Translations under genes and position numbers: made by a program
Assembly: GCA_040384625.1 (NCBI GenBank)
Contig: JAZKIW010000048.1
Span: forward strand, 44,250 to 108,249
DNA: 64,000 bases
DNA from: CADEEN01 sp040384625
GTDB lineage: Bacteria; Pseudomonadota; Gammaproteobacteria; Burkholderiales; Burkholderiaceae_C
Reading direction: 5' to 3'
Part shown: piece by piece, positions 1-8,170 of the stretch
Layout of the letters: every line of letters starts with the position of its first letter
Position numbering within the stretch: position 1 is the stretch's first letter
Notes under the pieces: model-generated
The model's database searches: none
What the model was told of the DNA's origin: nothing
Seen by the model: only the letters and a program-made list of their open reading frames with translations

Positions 1-523
1 CGTGCGCCGTGAGCACGAGGCGCAACTGTCCGGCCGGCTCCTCGAGCGTTTTCAGCAGCGCATTGGCGGCGATCAGGTTCATCGCCTGCGCGGGATGGAT
101 CACGATCACCTTGGCGCGGCCACGCGAAGTGGTCTTGTGGCCCCAATCGATGGCCGCGCGCACGGCCTCGACGCGAATCTCCTTGCTCGGCTTGGCCTTG
201 CTTTTGCCCGCCTTGGCCCCGTTGTCACTGTCGGCGCCCTCCTCGGCCGCGCCCCACCCGAGCGGCTCGCGCAGTGCATCGGGCAAAAGCAGGTGGAAGT
301 CGGGGTGCATGTGCGCGGCCATCAGCCGGCAGCTGGCGCACTGGCTGCAAGGCCGCACGGCGGCCGAATCGGCCTCGCACAACCAGCCGGTCGCGAGCGC
401 CAACCCAAGCTCGAACTGGCCGACCCCGGCCGGCCCGTGCAAGAGCAAGGCGTGTGCACGCAAGGCCAGCCCCTGGGCCAACGGTGCGGCGAGCCAGGGC
501 AGGCCGGCGGGACCTTCGCTCAT
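1..523 (-). CDS. holB: DNA polymerase III subunit delta' (partial, C-terminus beyond window)
   Basis: Clamp-loader subunit that helps load the beta sliding clamp in the replisome. The frame is open from the start codon at 523 to the window edge, so only about the first 174 residues are present. Visible are a degenerate P-loop (GPAGVGQF, near residue 29), a cysteine cluster of the zinc-module type (CSQCASC, near 56), an HPDFHLL segment and the ANALLKTLEEP motif near the cut end, which is diagnostic of delta' and gamma/tau proteins. The degenerate P-loop is normal for delta', which does not hydrolyse ATP. The start overlaps the tmk stop as ATGA, so translation is probably coupled in the order mltG-tmk-holB. 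Confidence 0.93.
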   Translation of the reverse strand, partial: MSEGPAGLPWLAAPLAQGLALRAHALLLHGPAGVGQFELGLALATGWLCEADSAAVRPCSQCASCRLMAAHMHPDFHLLLPDALREPLGWGAAEEGADSDNGAKAGKSKAKPSKEIRVEAVRAAIDWGHKTTSRGRAKVIVIHPAQAMNLIAANALLKTLEEPAGQLRLVLTAH

Positions 524-1137
524 GCGGCGACGTGGGGCTGCATGGCAGACACCACCTGGGCCCACACCGCGTCGCGCGCCTGCGCGGCGTCGATACGCGC
601 GAAGCGACCTGGTTCAGCGCTGCAACGCCGGAGATACCCGGCATGCACGCGGGCGAAGAACGCTTCGTCCTGGCGCTCGAATCGATCCGGGGCGCGCGCC
701 GCGGCGCGGCGCTCGGCAGCCAACGCTGGCGCCAGTTCGAACCACAGCGTCAGATCGGGTTGCAGCCCCTGCTGAACCCAGTTTTCGAGCTGGGTCAGCA
801 GGGCCAGATCGAAGCCGCGACCACCGCCCTGGTAGGCGAAGCTGGCATCGGTAAAGCGGTCGCAGAGCACGTCCGAGCCGGCCGTCAGCGCCGGCTCGAT
901 CGCCTGCTGCAGATGGTCGCGGCGCGCGGCGAACACGAGCAGGCTCTCGGTCAATGGATCCATCGGCTCATGCAGGATCAAGTCGCGCAGGCGCTCGGCT
1001 AACGCCGTGCCGCCGGGTTCGCGTGTCACCAGCACTGTGCGGCCACGCTCACGCAACCAGGTCGCCAGCGCTTCGATGTGCGAGGACTTGCCGGCGCCGT
1101 CGATGCCTTCGAAGGTGATGAATCTGCCTCGGACCAC
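520..1137 (-). CDS. tmk: Thymidylate kinase
   Basis: Phosphorylates dTMP to dTDP in the cytoplasm for dTTP synthesis. The 205-residue protein has the usual family length. It begins MVRGRFITFEG and carries the P-loop GIDGAGKS at residues 11-18, the DRF motif at 93-95 (equivalent to DRY/DRF of the family), the following YQGGGRG segment, and an arginine-rich LID region near 145-155. It sits 6 bases downstream of mltG and overlaps holB by four bases, the common proteobacterial order. The function is secure. Confidence 0.97.
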   Translation of the reverse strand: MVRGRFITFEGIDGAGKSSHIEALATWLRERGRTVLVTREPGGTALAERLRDLILHEPMDPLTESLLVFAARRDHLQQAIEPALTAGSDVLCDRFTDASFAYQGGGRGFDLALLTQLENWVQQGLQPDLTLWFELAPALAAERRAAARAPDRFERQDEAFFARVHAGYLRRCSAEPGRFARIDAAQARDAVWAQVVSAMQPHVAA

Positions 1138-1143
1138 GGAGCC

Positions 1144-2154
1144 TCAGGGCGGCGCCTTGCCGCCGCGCTGGAATTGATTGACGGCACGATTATGGTCGGC
1201 GAGCGTTTCGCTGAAGACGCTCCCGCCGCCGCCATCGCTGCGCGCTACGAAGTACAAGGCCTTGGTCTTGGCGGGCTGTACCGCGGCGCGCAGCGAGGCG
1301 GCGCTGGGCAATGCGATTGGCGTCGGCGGCAGGCCGGGCCGGGTGTAGGTGTTGTAGGGCGTGTCGGCCAGCAGATCGCGCTTGCGCAGGTTGCCGTCGA
1401 AAGCGGCACCCAAGCCGTAGATGACGGTCGGGTCGGTCTGCAACGGCATGCCGATGCGCAGGCGGTTGGCGAACACGGCTGCGACCAGTGCCCGGTCGCC
1501 ATCGCGGCCGGTCTCCTTCTCGACGATGGAGGCCAAGATCAGGGCCTCGTCCATCGACTTCAGTGGCAGGTCCGCCGCACGCTCGGCCCAGGTGCTGACG
1601 AGCCGGCGCTGCATCGCCGCATGGGCGCGCTTGAGCACCGTCAGATCACTGACACCTCGGCTGTAGGCATAGGTGTCCGGAAAGAAGCGCCCTTCCGGCG
1701 CAAGCGTCGGCTCACCGACGGCGGCCATCAGTTGCGCGTCGCTGAGTCCGCGCGAGGCCGGCTTGAGCGACGGCGCACGCGCGAGTGCCTCGCGCATCTG
1801 GCTGAAGGTGCTGCCTTCGGCCAGTCGCACCGATTCGAGCACCTCGTCGCCGCGCACCATCTTGTCGAGCAGCGCCTGCGGCGTGACGCCGGTCTCGATC
1901 TCGTAGCTGCCGGCGCGGATCTGGCGCGAGCGACCCGACCAGCGGAACCACTCGTAGAGCCAGCGCGGCGAGACCTGCACGCCCGCCTCGACCCACATCT
2001 CGGCGACGCGGCGCGGCGTCAGACCGGGCTCGATCGACACTTCGACTGTCGGCGTTGCCAGCGCCAATGGTTGCTGCAGCCACCACCATGCCGCACCCGC
2101 CGCGCTGCCCGCCGCAAGGACAGCCAGCAGCAGCAATCGGAGCAACCAGCGCAT
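1144..2154 (-). CDS. mltG: Endolytic murein transglycosylase MltG
   Basis: Inner-membrane lytic transglycosylase that cleaves nascent peptidoglycan strands and is thought to set glycan length (family knowledge). The chosen ATG at 2154 gives 336 residues and a short cytoplasmic start followed by a transmembrane segment at about residues 3-23. A longer frame from 2202 would add 16 residues without membrane character and would run into ygfZ. The ASIVEKE motif places the catalytic glutamate at about residue 212, and DPTVIYGLG follows. First gene of the mltG-tmk-holB operon, divergent from ygfZ. Confidence 0.95.
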   Translation of the reverse strand: MRWLLRLLLLAVLAAGSAAGAAWWWLQQPLALATPTVEVSIEPGLTPRRVAEMWVEAGVQVSPRWLYEWFRWSGRSRQIRAGSYEIETGVTPQALLDKMVRGDEVLESVRLAEGSTFSQMREALARAPSLKPASRGLSDAQLMAAVGEPTLAPEGRFFPDTYAYSRGVSDLTVLKRAHAAMQRRLVSTWAERAADLPLKSMDEALILASIVEKETGRDGDRALVAAVFANRLRIGMPLQTDPTVIYGLGAAFDGNLRKRDLLADTPYNTYTRPGLPPTPIALPSAASLRAAVQPAKTKALYFVARSDGGGGSVFSETLADHNRAVNQFQRGGKAPP

Positions 2155-2178
2155 CACCCGGAAACTGCAAGGTTCATG

Positions 2179-2201
2179 TGCGGCCCATGATAATGGCCGC
2201 A
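2179..2201. promoter_or_regulatory. Divergent mltG/ygfZ promoter with 7-bp inverted repeat
   Basis: TGCGGCC and GGCCGCA form a perfect 7-bp inverted repeat around a 9-base AT-rich centre. The centre reads GATAAT on the plus strand (2189-2194) and contains TATCAT on the minus strand, so each direction has a -10-like hexamer. On the plus strand the hexamer ends six bases before the ygfZ ATG, which would put transcription initiation at or beside the start codon. No -35 match is clear on either side. The promoter assignment is inferred. Confidence 0.45.
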
Positions 2202-3142
2202 TGAACGCAGCCCATCTCGAATCGTTGCAAGGCGCGCTGCGCTTGAACGACTGGGGGGTGATCCGCGCCCAGGGGGCCGACGCGGCCAGCTTCCTGCACG
2301 GCCAGTTGACGCAGGACGTTCAGCAACTGGACGAGCGCAGTGCGCGCCTGGCCGGTTACTGCACAGCTAAGGGACGCTTGCTGGCGAGCTTGATCGTCTG
2401 GCGCGCCGCTACCGATGAACTGCTCCTGGCCTGCAGTGCCGACGTCTTGCCAGCCACGTTGAAGCGCCTGTCGATGTTCGTGCTGCGCGCCAAGTGCAAG
2501 CTGAGCGACGCCGGCGCCACGCTGTCCCTCTACGGTCTGGCAGGGCGTGCCGCCACTGCCGCGCTGGGCGCCAACGCGCCGACGGCGCCATGGCGCTGCA
2601 GCGCGGTCGCTGGCGCGCAGGTGGTTCGCCTTCCTGACAGCGCTGGCGAGGCGCGCTACCTGTTCGCTGCGCTGGCCGACACGGCGCCGCCAGCGCTGCC
2701 GGTTTTGTCGGCCGAGGCCTGGTCCTGGCTTGAGGTGACGAGCGGCGTGGCTCGCATCGTCGCACCCACGGTAGAGCAGTTCGTACCGCAGATGGTGAAC
2801 TTCGAGTTGATCGGCGGCGTGAACTTCCAGAAGGGGTGCTACCCAGGTCAGGAGATCGTCGCGCGCAGCCAGTACCGCGGCACCACCAAGCGCCGTGCAT
2901 TCGTGTTCGATGCCGAGGGCGCTGCCGTGGCAGGGCAGGAGGTGTTTCACAGCGCCGATCCGGAGCAGCCGGCCGGCATGGTGATCAACGCGGCGTCCCT
3001 GACCGGCGCGCACAGGGCCCTGGTCGAGGTCAAGCTGGCGGCGCTCGCCGCGGGTAGCCTGCACCTGGGCACGGCGTCCGGCCCGCGTTTGCAGCGCCTG
3101 GCGGAGCAGCCTTACGCGGTGCCACTCGAAGTCGCCGCGTGA
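2201..3142 (+). CDS. ygfZ: Folate-binding protein YgfZ (iron-sulfur cluster / tRNA modification factor)
   Basis: Tetrahydrofolate-dependent protein needed for full activity of certain iron-sulfur enzymes such as MiaB (family knowledge). The 313-residue protein has the GcvT-like fold signature and the family motif KGCYPGQE at residues 211-218, with the conserved Cys213. The N-terminal segment GADAASFLHGQLTQD is also typical. There is no Shine-Dalgarno sequence before the ATG at 2201, and the nearest -10-like hexamer ends six bases upstream, so a leaderless mRNA is plausible. The stop overlaps the next gene as GTGA. It lies divergent from mltG, the usual neighbour. Confidence 0.94.
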   Translation: MNAAHLESLQGALRLNDWGVIRAQGADAASFLHGQLTQDVQQLDERSARLAGYCTAKGRLLASLIVWRAATDELLLACSADVLPATLKRLSMFVLRAKCKLSDAGATLSLYGLAGRAATAALGANAPTAPWRCSAVAGAQVVRLPDSAGEARYLFAALADTAPPALPVLSAEAWSWLEVTSGVARIVAPTVEQFVPQMVNFELIGGVNFQKGCYPGQEIVARSQYRGTTKRRAFVFDAEGAAVAGQEVFHSADPEQPAGMVINAASLTGAHRALVEVKLAALAAGSLHLGTASGPRLQRLAEQPYAVPLEVAA

Positions 3143-3459
3143 GCCCAGCGGGCCGCCCTGATCCGCCTGCTGCACAGGTCTTCGTCTACTACCGCGTCCG
3201 GGCCGCCGATCTGCTGGCCGTGGTCGCTGCTGTGCAGGTGTTGCACGCTCGCTTGCCGACGCTGATGCCGGGTCTGGCCTGCAGCTTGAGCCGGCGCGCT
3301 GATGCCCCGGCCGATCTGCAGACGCTGATGGAGAGCTACGCCCATGCCGACGGCGTCGGCCCGGCATGGCGGCTAGAGATCGAGCAGCATGCGTCTGATC
3401 TGCTGTCCACTTGGATCGCAGGTGAGCGCCATGTCGAGGTGTTCGTGCCATGTGCCTGA
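3139..3459 (+). CDS. DUF4936 family protein
   Basis: A 106-residue cytoplasmic protein of unknown function that I match to DUF4936 by its FVYYRV start strand, the central LMESY segment and its place after ygfZ in Burkholderiales. It has no signal peptide or membrane segment. The start is GTG at 3139, overlapping the ygfZ stop as GTGA. Its end overlaps the next gene by 10 bases, so ygfZ, this gene and the TANGO2-like gene look like one coupled transcript. No catalytic motif is visible, and the role is unknown. Confidence 0.75.
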   Translation: MSPAGRPDPPAAQVFVYYRVRAADLLAVVAAVQVLHARLPTLMPGLACSLSRRADAPADLQTLMESYAHADGVGPAWRLEIEQHASDLLSTWIAGERHVEVFVPCA

Positions 3460-4301
3460 TCGGCCTGGCCCTCGGCCAGCGTCCTGATCTCCCGCTGGTG
3501 ATCGCAGCCAACCGCGACGAATTCCTGCAGCGCCCCGCGGCTGCGCTCGACTGGTGGCGAGCCCTGCCGACCGAGGCACCGCTGCTCGGTGGTCGTGACC
3601 TGCAGGCCGGTGGTACATGGATGGGCCTGGGTACCAACGGCCGCGTCGCGATGTTGACCAATGTGCGCGACCCAGCGCGCCAGCGCTCAGCGGCGCCGTC
3701 ACGCGGAGCGATCGTGCCGGCGTGGCTGGCTACGCAGGCCGACACGCCGACGTTCTGGCGCGACACGGTCTTGCTCGGCCACAACCCATTCAATGTGCTG
3801 GCGGGTGACTTGACGCAAGGCCGATGGTGGTGGGCCGACGACCGCGCCGACACGCCACACATGCTCGAGCCCGGGCTCTACGGCCTGTCCAACGCGCGGC
3901 TCGACACGCCCTGGCCCAAGGTGGAGCGTTTGAAACGGGCTCTGGCCCAGGCTGTCGATGCGGCCTCATCGATGGCGCAACTCGAAGCGCAGCTGTTCGC
4001 CGCCCTGGTCGACCGCAGCCCGGTGCCGGATGAGGCCCTGCCCGACACCGGCATCGGCCTGGAGCGCGAGCGCTGGCTCGCGCCTGCCTTCATTCGCAGC
4101 CCGGATGCCCGCTATGGCACACGCTGCTCGACCTTGCTGATCGCCGAGCGGCGCGCCGACGGCCTGTCCGTGCACATGATCGAGCGCCAGTTCGATGCCG
4201 CCGGCCGCCCAATCAGTCAACGACACGCCCGGCTCGAACGCTGGCCACTGTCCAGCGACGAGACCCCGCCCGTCTGCGACGAGCCACTCAGCGCAGCCTG
4301 A
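3450..4301 (+). CDS. NRDE / TANGO2 family protein
   Basis: A 283-residue protein of the NRDE family (Pfam NRDE, homologous to eukaryotic TANGO2). It begins MCLIGLAL, so removal of the initiator methionine would expose Cys2, the position expected of an N-terminal nucleophile. The family motif ANRDE follows at about residues 19-23, then GGRDLQAGGTWMG. The biochemical role is not settled; eukaryotic homologues have been linked to haem and lipid handling. It overlaps the DUF4936 gene at its start and meets the thioesterase-acetyltransferase gene tail to tail with a 14-base overlap. Confidence 0.88.
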   Translation: MCLIGLALGQRPDLPLVIAANRDEFLQRPAAALDWWRALPTEAPLLGGRDLQAGGTWMGLGTNGRVAMLTNVRDPARQRSAAPSRGAIVPAWLATQADTPTFWRDTVLLGHNPFNVLAGDLTQGRWWWADDRADTPHMLEPGLYGLSNARLDTPWPKVERLKRALAQAVDAASSMAQLEAQLFAALVDRSPVPDEALPDTGIGLERERWLAPAFIRSPDARYGTRCSTLLIAERRADGLSVHMIERQFDAAGRPISQRHARLERWPLSSDETPPVCDEPLSAA

Positions 4302-5166
4302 ACACCATCTCCTGATGGGCGATGCCGGCTTCTTCGAAGACCGGGCCGCGCGAGGTGAACCCGGCGCGAAGGTAGAAACCCACCGCACTGGCTTGTGCGT
4401 GCAGCATCACTTCCTGGTCGCCGCGTGCCCGCGCCGCGGCGACCAAGGCATCGAGCAACGGCCGGCCGACGCCCGAGCCCCGCACAGCGGACAGCACGGC
4501 CAGGCGGCCGATCTTGGCCACACCTGGGGCGACGCAGAGCAGGCGGCCCGTGCCGAGCGCCATCTCGAGCCGGTTGAATGCCACCACGTGCAGCGCATCG
4601 CCGTCCGCGGCATCTTGCTCCAAATCCGCGGGGATGCCCTGCTCCTGGATGAACACGGCCTCGCGGATCGCGCGCGCCGGAATGCCGAGGCTGGCCCAGT
4701 CGCCGGTGCGCACCGAGACCATCGCCTCGCCCGCCTCGAAGGCCTGGAGCACTTCGCGCAGCCGCGGCGGTATCCGTTTCGAACCCTGCACGGCTGGGTC
4801 GGCGAACACGTAGACCAGATCACCCTGCACCAGGCGCTGTTCGCCGCGAAACACCGCCGCATGCAGCAGCATCGAGCTGTTGCCAATGCGCGCGCAGCGC
4901 ACGCCCACGTCGACCTGCTCGTCGTAGCGCGCCGAGCCTTCGTACTCCAACGTGGCCTTGCGCACGTACAGGTCCCCGCCAAGGTCCAGCATCGTGGCCT
5001 GGTAAGGCAGCGCGAGGGCGCGCCAGTAGCCCGCCACCGCCGTGTCGATGTACATGAGGTAGTGACCGTTGAAGACGATCTGCTGCATGTCGACCTCGGC
5101 CCAGCGCACGCGCAGGCGTTCGAGGTGGCGGAAGTTGCTGCGCTTGGCGGCGGTGAGTTCACTCAT
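4288..5166 (-). CDS. Fusion: YbgC/FadM-type acyl-CoA thioesterase + GNAT acetyltransferase
   Basis: A 292-residue two-domain protein. Residues 1 to about 140 form a hot-dog thioesterase domain with the motif VRWAEVD followed by IVFNGHY, the active-site region of the 4-hydroxybenzoyl-CoA/YbgC class. Residues from about 150 form a GNAT domain: a VFIQEQGIP segment, the acetyl-CoA-binding loop RGSGVGRPLLDAL and a terminal GFYLRAGF strand. The start is ATG at 5166, overlapping the stop of the upstream esterase as ATGA; a longer open frame upstream is antisense-free noise inside the esterase gene. Thioester substrate and acetyl acceptor are unknown. The fusion is continuous, with no stop or frameshift between the domains. 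Confidence 0.9.
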   Translation of the reverse strand: MSELTAAKRSNFRHLERLRVRWAEVDMQQIVFNGHYLMYIDTAVAGYWRALALPYQATMLDLGGDLYVRKATLEYEGSARYDEQVDVGVRCARIGNSSMLLHAAVFRGEQRLVQGDLVYVFADPAVQGSKRIPPRLREVLQAFEAGEAMVSVRTGDWASLGIPARAIREAVFIQEQGIPADLEQDAADGDALHVVAFNRLEMALGTGRLLCVAPGVAKIGRLAVLSAVRGSGVGRPLLDALVAAARARGDQEVMLHAQASAVGFYLRAGFTSRGPVFEEAGIAHQEMVFRLR

Positions 5167-6110
5167 GTCAGGCTCCAGGATTGCGCCAGCGTGTCGGCGG
5201 CGAACTGCTGGGCCGCCCCGGCTTCCTTCAATGCTCGGCCCATCTTGATGAAGTCGTGCGTCACGCCGCGCACCAGCTCGAGCCGCACGTCGACGCCGGC
5301 GAGACGCAGACGGTCGGCGTAGGCCAGCCCTTCGTCGACCAGCGGATCGCACTCGGCCAGGATCACGCAGGACGGTGCCACGCCGGTCAGCTCGTCGGCA
5401 TGCAATGGGGAAAAGCGCCAATCGCTGCGCTGCTGGCGGTCGATGGCGTGGTCGAAGAACCAGTCGATGCCCGCAGCATCCAGCAGGAACCCGTCGGCGA
5501 ACCGGATGCGAGACGCGAAACTGCCGCTGGCGTCGGTGCCCGGCGTGACCAGTAGTTGCAGCGTCAGGCGCAGGTCGCTGTCGCGCGCCAGGAGGGCCGC
5601 GGCCGCGGCGAGGGTGCCGCCGGCACTGTCGCCGCCCACCGCCAGGCGCGTGCCGTCCAGTCCCAGGGACTGCGCATGCGACGCCAACCAGCGCAACGCG
5701 GCCCAGGTGTCGTCCAGCGCGGCCGGGAAGCGGTGTTCCGGTGCCAGCCGGTAGTCCAGTGCGAGCACCGCACCGCCGCTGCGTAGTGCGAGCTGGCGGC
5801 ACAGGCTGTCGTGTGTTTCGAGGTTGCCGATCACGAAGCCACCACCGTGCAGGTAGAGCAACACGGGCAGACGTTCGTGCGACGGCGCGTACAACCGCGC
5901 CGGCAGCATGTGGCCGTCCGCGCCCGGCACTCGCAAGGCTTCGACGCGGCCCAGCGGTGCCCGCGGAGGCTCGAGCATTTCAGCGGCCAGGGTGTAGGCG
6001 CGGCGCGCGTTCGCGACGCTCAAGGCGTAGAACGGTGGCCGGCCGGCAAGGCGAATGGCGTCGAGCACGCGGCTCATCGCGGGGGTCAGCAGGGAAGTCG
6101 GAGGACGCAT
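5163..6110 (-). CDS. Alpha/beta hydrolase, hormone-sensitive-lipase-like esterase
   Basis: A 315-residue carboxylesterase of the HSL (bacterial family IV) type. The oxyanion-hole motif HGGG, the nucleophile elbow GDSAG, the acid residue in ECDPLVDE and the catalytic histidine in THDF are all present and in order. There is no clear signal peptide, so it is likely cytoplasmic. It is the first gene of a coupled pair with the thioesterase-acetyltransferase fusion (ATGA overlap), which suggests a shared role in acyl-ester or acyl-CoA turnover. Several in-frame methionines near the N-terminus (residues 1, 12) leave the exact start open. Confidence 0.9.
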   Translation of the reverse strand: MRPPTSLLTPAMSRVLDAIRLAGRPPFYALSVANARRAYTLAAEMLEPPRAPLGRVEALRVPGADGHMLPARLYAPSHERLPVLLYLHGGGFVIGNLETHDSLCRQLALRSGGAVLALDYRLAPEHRFPAALDDTWAALRWLASHAQSLGLDGTRLAVGGDSAGGTLAAAAALLARDSDLRLTLQLLVTPGTDASGSFASRIRFADGFLLDAAGIDWFFDHAIDRQQRSDWRFSPLHADELTGVAPSCVILAECDPLVDEGLAYADRLRLAGVDVRLELVRGVTHDFIKMGRALKEAGAAQQFAADTLAQSWSLT

Positions 6111-6160
6111 CGGCTGCGAAGCATACTGAGACCCTCTTCCCTGCCCTCCCCTGTTCGACC

Positions 6161-7309
6161 ATGGCCCACATCCAGTACCTGACCCAGATTCACCTCGACG
6201 CGGGTGTCGTGCAGCGCCTGCGCGAGGAGTGCGAGCGCGTCGGGATCCGCAAGCCGCTGGTCATCAGCGACGCCGGCGTGCGCGCAGCCGGCGTGCTCGA
6301 CCAGGCGCTCGACGCCCTGGGCGACATGCCGCATGCCGTGTTCGACGCCACGCCCTCTAACCCGACCGAATCGGCGGTGCGGGCCGCCACGTTCGTGTAC
6401 TCGAGCCAGCGCTGCGACGGGCTAATCGCGGTCGGCGGCGGCTCGTCGATCGACTTGGCCAAAGGCGTCGCCATTGCCGCCACCCACGAAGGTCCGCTCG
6501 TCGGCTACGCCACCATCGAAGGCGGCAGTGGCCGGATCAGCGAACGTGTCGCGCCCCTGATCGCCGTGCCGACGACGGCCGGTACCGGGAGCGAGGTGGC
6601 GCGTGGCGCGATCCTGATCGTCGACGACGGCCGCAAGCTCGGCTTTCACAGCTGGCACCTGCTGCCCAAGGCCGCCCTGCTCGATCCGATCCTCACGGTG
6701 GGTCTGCCGCCCTCATTGACCGCCGCGACCGGGATGGACGCCATCGCGCACTGCATGGAGACCTTCATGGCCCCCGCGGTGAATCCACCCGCCGACGGCA
6801 TCGCCCTGGATGGGCTGCAACGCGGCTGGGCCCACATCGAGCGCGCCACCCGCCAGGGCGACGACCTCGACGCGCGCTGGCAGATGATGAGCGCATCTAT
6901 GCAGGGCGCGATGGCCTTCCAGAAAGGGCTGGGCTGCGTGCATTCGCTGTCGCACAGCCTGGGCGGCGTGAACCCGAAGCTGCACCACGGCACGCTCAAC
7001 GCAATGTTCCTGCCGGCGGTCGTGCGCTTTAACGCCGCGGCCGAATCCATCCAGCGCGAGCGGCGCTTGCAGCGCCTGGCGCTGGCAATGGGCCTGCCCG
7101 ACGGCGACGCGCAGGGCCGGGCCGTGGCCGAAGCGATCCGCGCGAGGAATGCCTCGCTCGGCCTTCCGGCCGGCCTGGGCGCCATGGGTGTCACGTCCGA
7201 AGTCTTCGAGCGTGTGATCGATGGGGCGATGGCCGACCATTGCCACAAGACCAATCCGCGGCTGGCCACACGCGACGACTATCGATCGATGCTGGAAACC
7301 TCGATGTAG
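6161..7309 (+). CDS. Iron-containing alcohol dehydrogenase
   Basis: Group III NAD(P)-dependent alcohol dehydrogenase of 382 residues. The nucleotide-binding motif VGGGSSIDLAKG is near residue 90. The metal-ligand segments DAIAHCME, CVHSLSHSLGG and LHHG supply one aspartate and three histidines, as expected for Fe or Zn binding. The start is ATG at 6161; the open frame extends far upstream but only as antisense of the esterase gene. It is divergent from the esterase across a 50-base gap. The alcohol or semialdehyde substrate cannot be read from the sequence. Confidence 0.9.
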   Translation: MAHIQYLTQIHLDAGVVQRLREECERVGIRKPLVISDAGVRAAGVLDQALDALGDMPHAVFDATPSNPTESAVRAATFVYSSQRCDGLIAVGGGSSIDLAKGVAIAATHEGPLVGYATIEGGSGRISERVAPLIAVPTTAGTGSEVARGAILIVDDGRKLGFHSWHLLPKAALLDPILTVGLPPSLTAATGMDAIAHCMETFMAPAVNPPADGIALDGLQRGWAHIERATRQGDDLDARWQMMSASMQGAMAFQKGLGCVHSLSHSLGGVNPKLHHGTLNAMFLPAVVRFNAAAESIQRERRLQRLALAMGLPDGDAQGRAVAEAIRARNASLGLPAGLGAMGVTSEVFERVIDGAMADHCHKTNPRLATRDDYRSMLETSM

Positions 7310-7462
7310 GGAGGTCGGTGCTTCCGGCCTGTGTGCGCCGCAACGTCGCGCGGGCCGTCGTTCGTCGCGCTCGGGCGGCGCCGGTCGCAAGGGTGTCGCG
7401 CGCGCAGCGCAGCGGCCCTACTGTCCCGCCTACACCGCATGGCGCGGTGGGAGGCCCCGACC

Positions 7463-8158
7463 ATGCGCAAGATCGCCACCGCCATCGGACTCGTCTGGGT
7501 GCTGCTCCTGCCGCAGGCACATGCGCAGGGCAGTGCCGAGCAACAGCGCGACGCCCTGCTCGAAGCCATGGGCGGTGCAGCCACCTGGCGGCAGGTCATC
7601 GGCGCACGCATCACCGCCACTCACTACAGCACCGAGACGCGCCTGCCTTACCGCAACGTGATCTGGAACGACTTTCGCCGCTTTCGCCTGCACATCGAAG
7701 CCTCGAACAGCGATCTGCTGCGTGTCTTCGGCTACGACGGCGAAGCCGGTTGGCGCGACGACGGCAGCACCGTCACGCCACTGACCGCGGCGCGGATCGC
7801 CTCCGAGCGCGCCTGGTGGTCAGGTAACTTCTACCGCACCCTGCACCGACTGGCACTGCCCGACCCGGCCCTGAGCGTGCGCCTGATCGACGGCGACCGG
7901 CTCGCGGTGTTCGAGGAGGGCAAGGGCCTGTTGGCCTGGTTCCGCCTCAACGCCGCCGGCGAGCCATTGCAGTTCGGCAGCGACGAGAAGGCGCCCGGGA
8001 GCACATTCGGCCCCCTGGCGCGCCACGCCGGCGGTGCGCGCTACCCGCGTTGGGGCAGCGACAGCACCGGTGGATGGCGCTATGAAGTGCACGACGCCGA
8101 GTTCAGCACGCGGGCGCTGGTGATGCCGCCCCTGCCGCAACCGGCGGGCCCGCGCTGA
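7463..8158 (+). CDS. Exported protein of unknown function
   Basis: A 231-residue protein that I do not recognise. The start ATG at 7463 follows a good ribosome binding site (GGGAGG at 7449-7454) and opens a signal peptide: MRK, a hydrophobic stretch, then AHAQ with likely cleavage near residue 21. The mature part has no cysteine, repeat or catalytic motif that I can name; aromatic and charged residues alternate as in an outer-membrane-lipoprotein-carrier-like or beta-rich periplasmic fold, but this is only an impression. It stands alone after the alcohol dehydrogenase gene and converges on aceA with a 12-base gap. The 153 bases before it show no hairpin or clear promoter. Confidence 0.75.
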   Translation: MRKIATAIGLVWVLLLPQAHAQGSAEQQRDALLEAMGGAATWRQVIGARITATHYSTETRLPYRNVIWNDFRRFRLHIEASNSDLLRVFGYDGEAGWRDDGSTVTPLTAARIASERAWWSGNFYRTLHRLALPDPALSVRLIDGDRLAVFEEGKGLLAWFRLNAAGEPLQFGSDEKAPGSTFGPLARHAGGARYPRWGSDSTGGWRYEVHDAEFSTRALVMPPLPQPAGPR

Positions 8159-8170
8159 AGGGCGTGCGGC

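Noticed and set aside
1..523. Degenerate P-loop in HolB as a sign of an inactivated gene
   Set aside because: Delta' subunits normally lack a functional ATP site; the other conserved motifs are intact.
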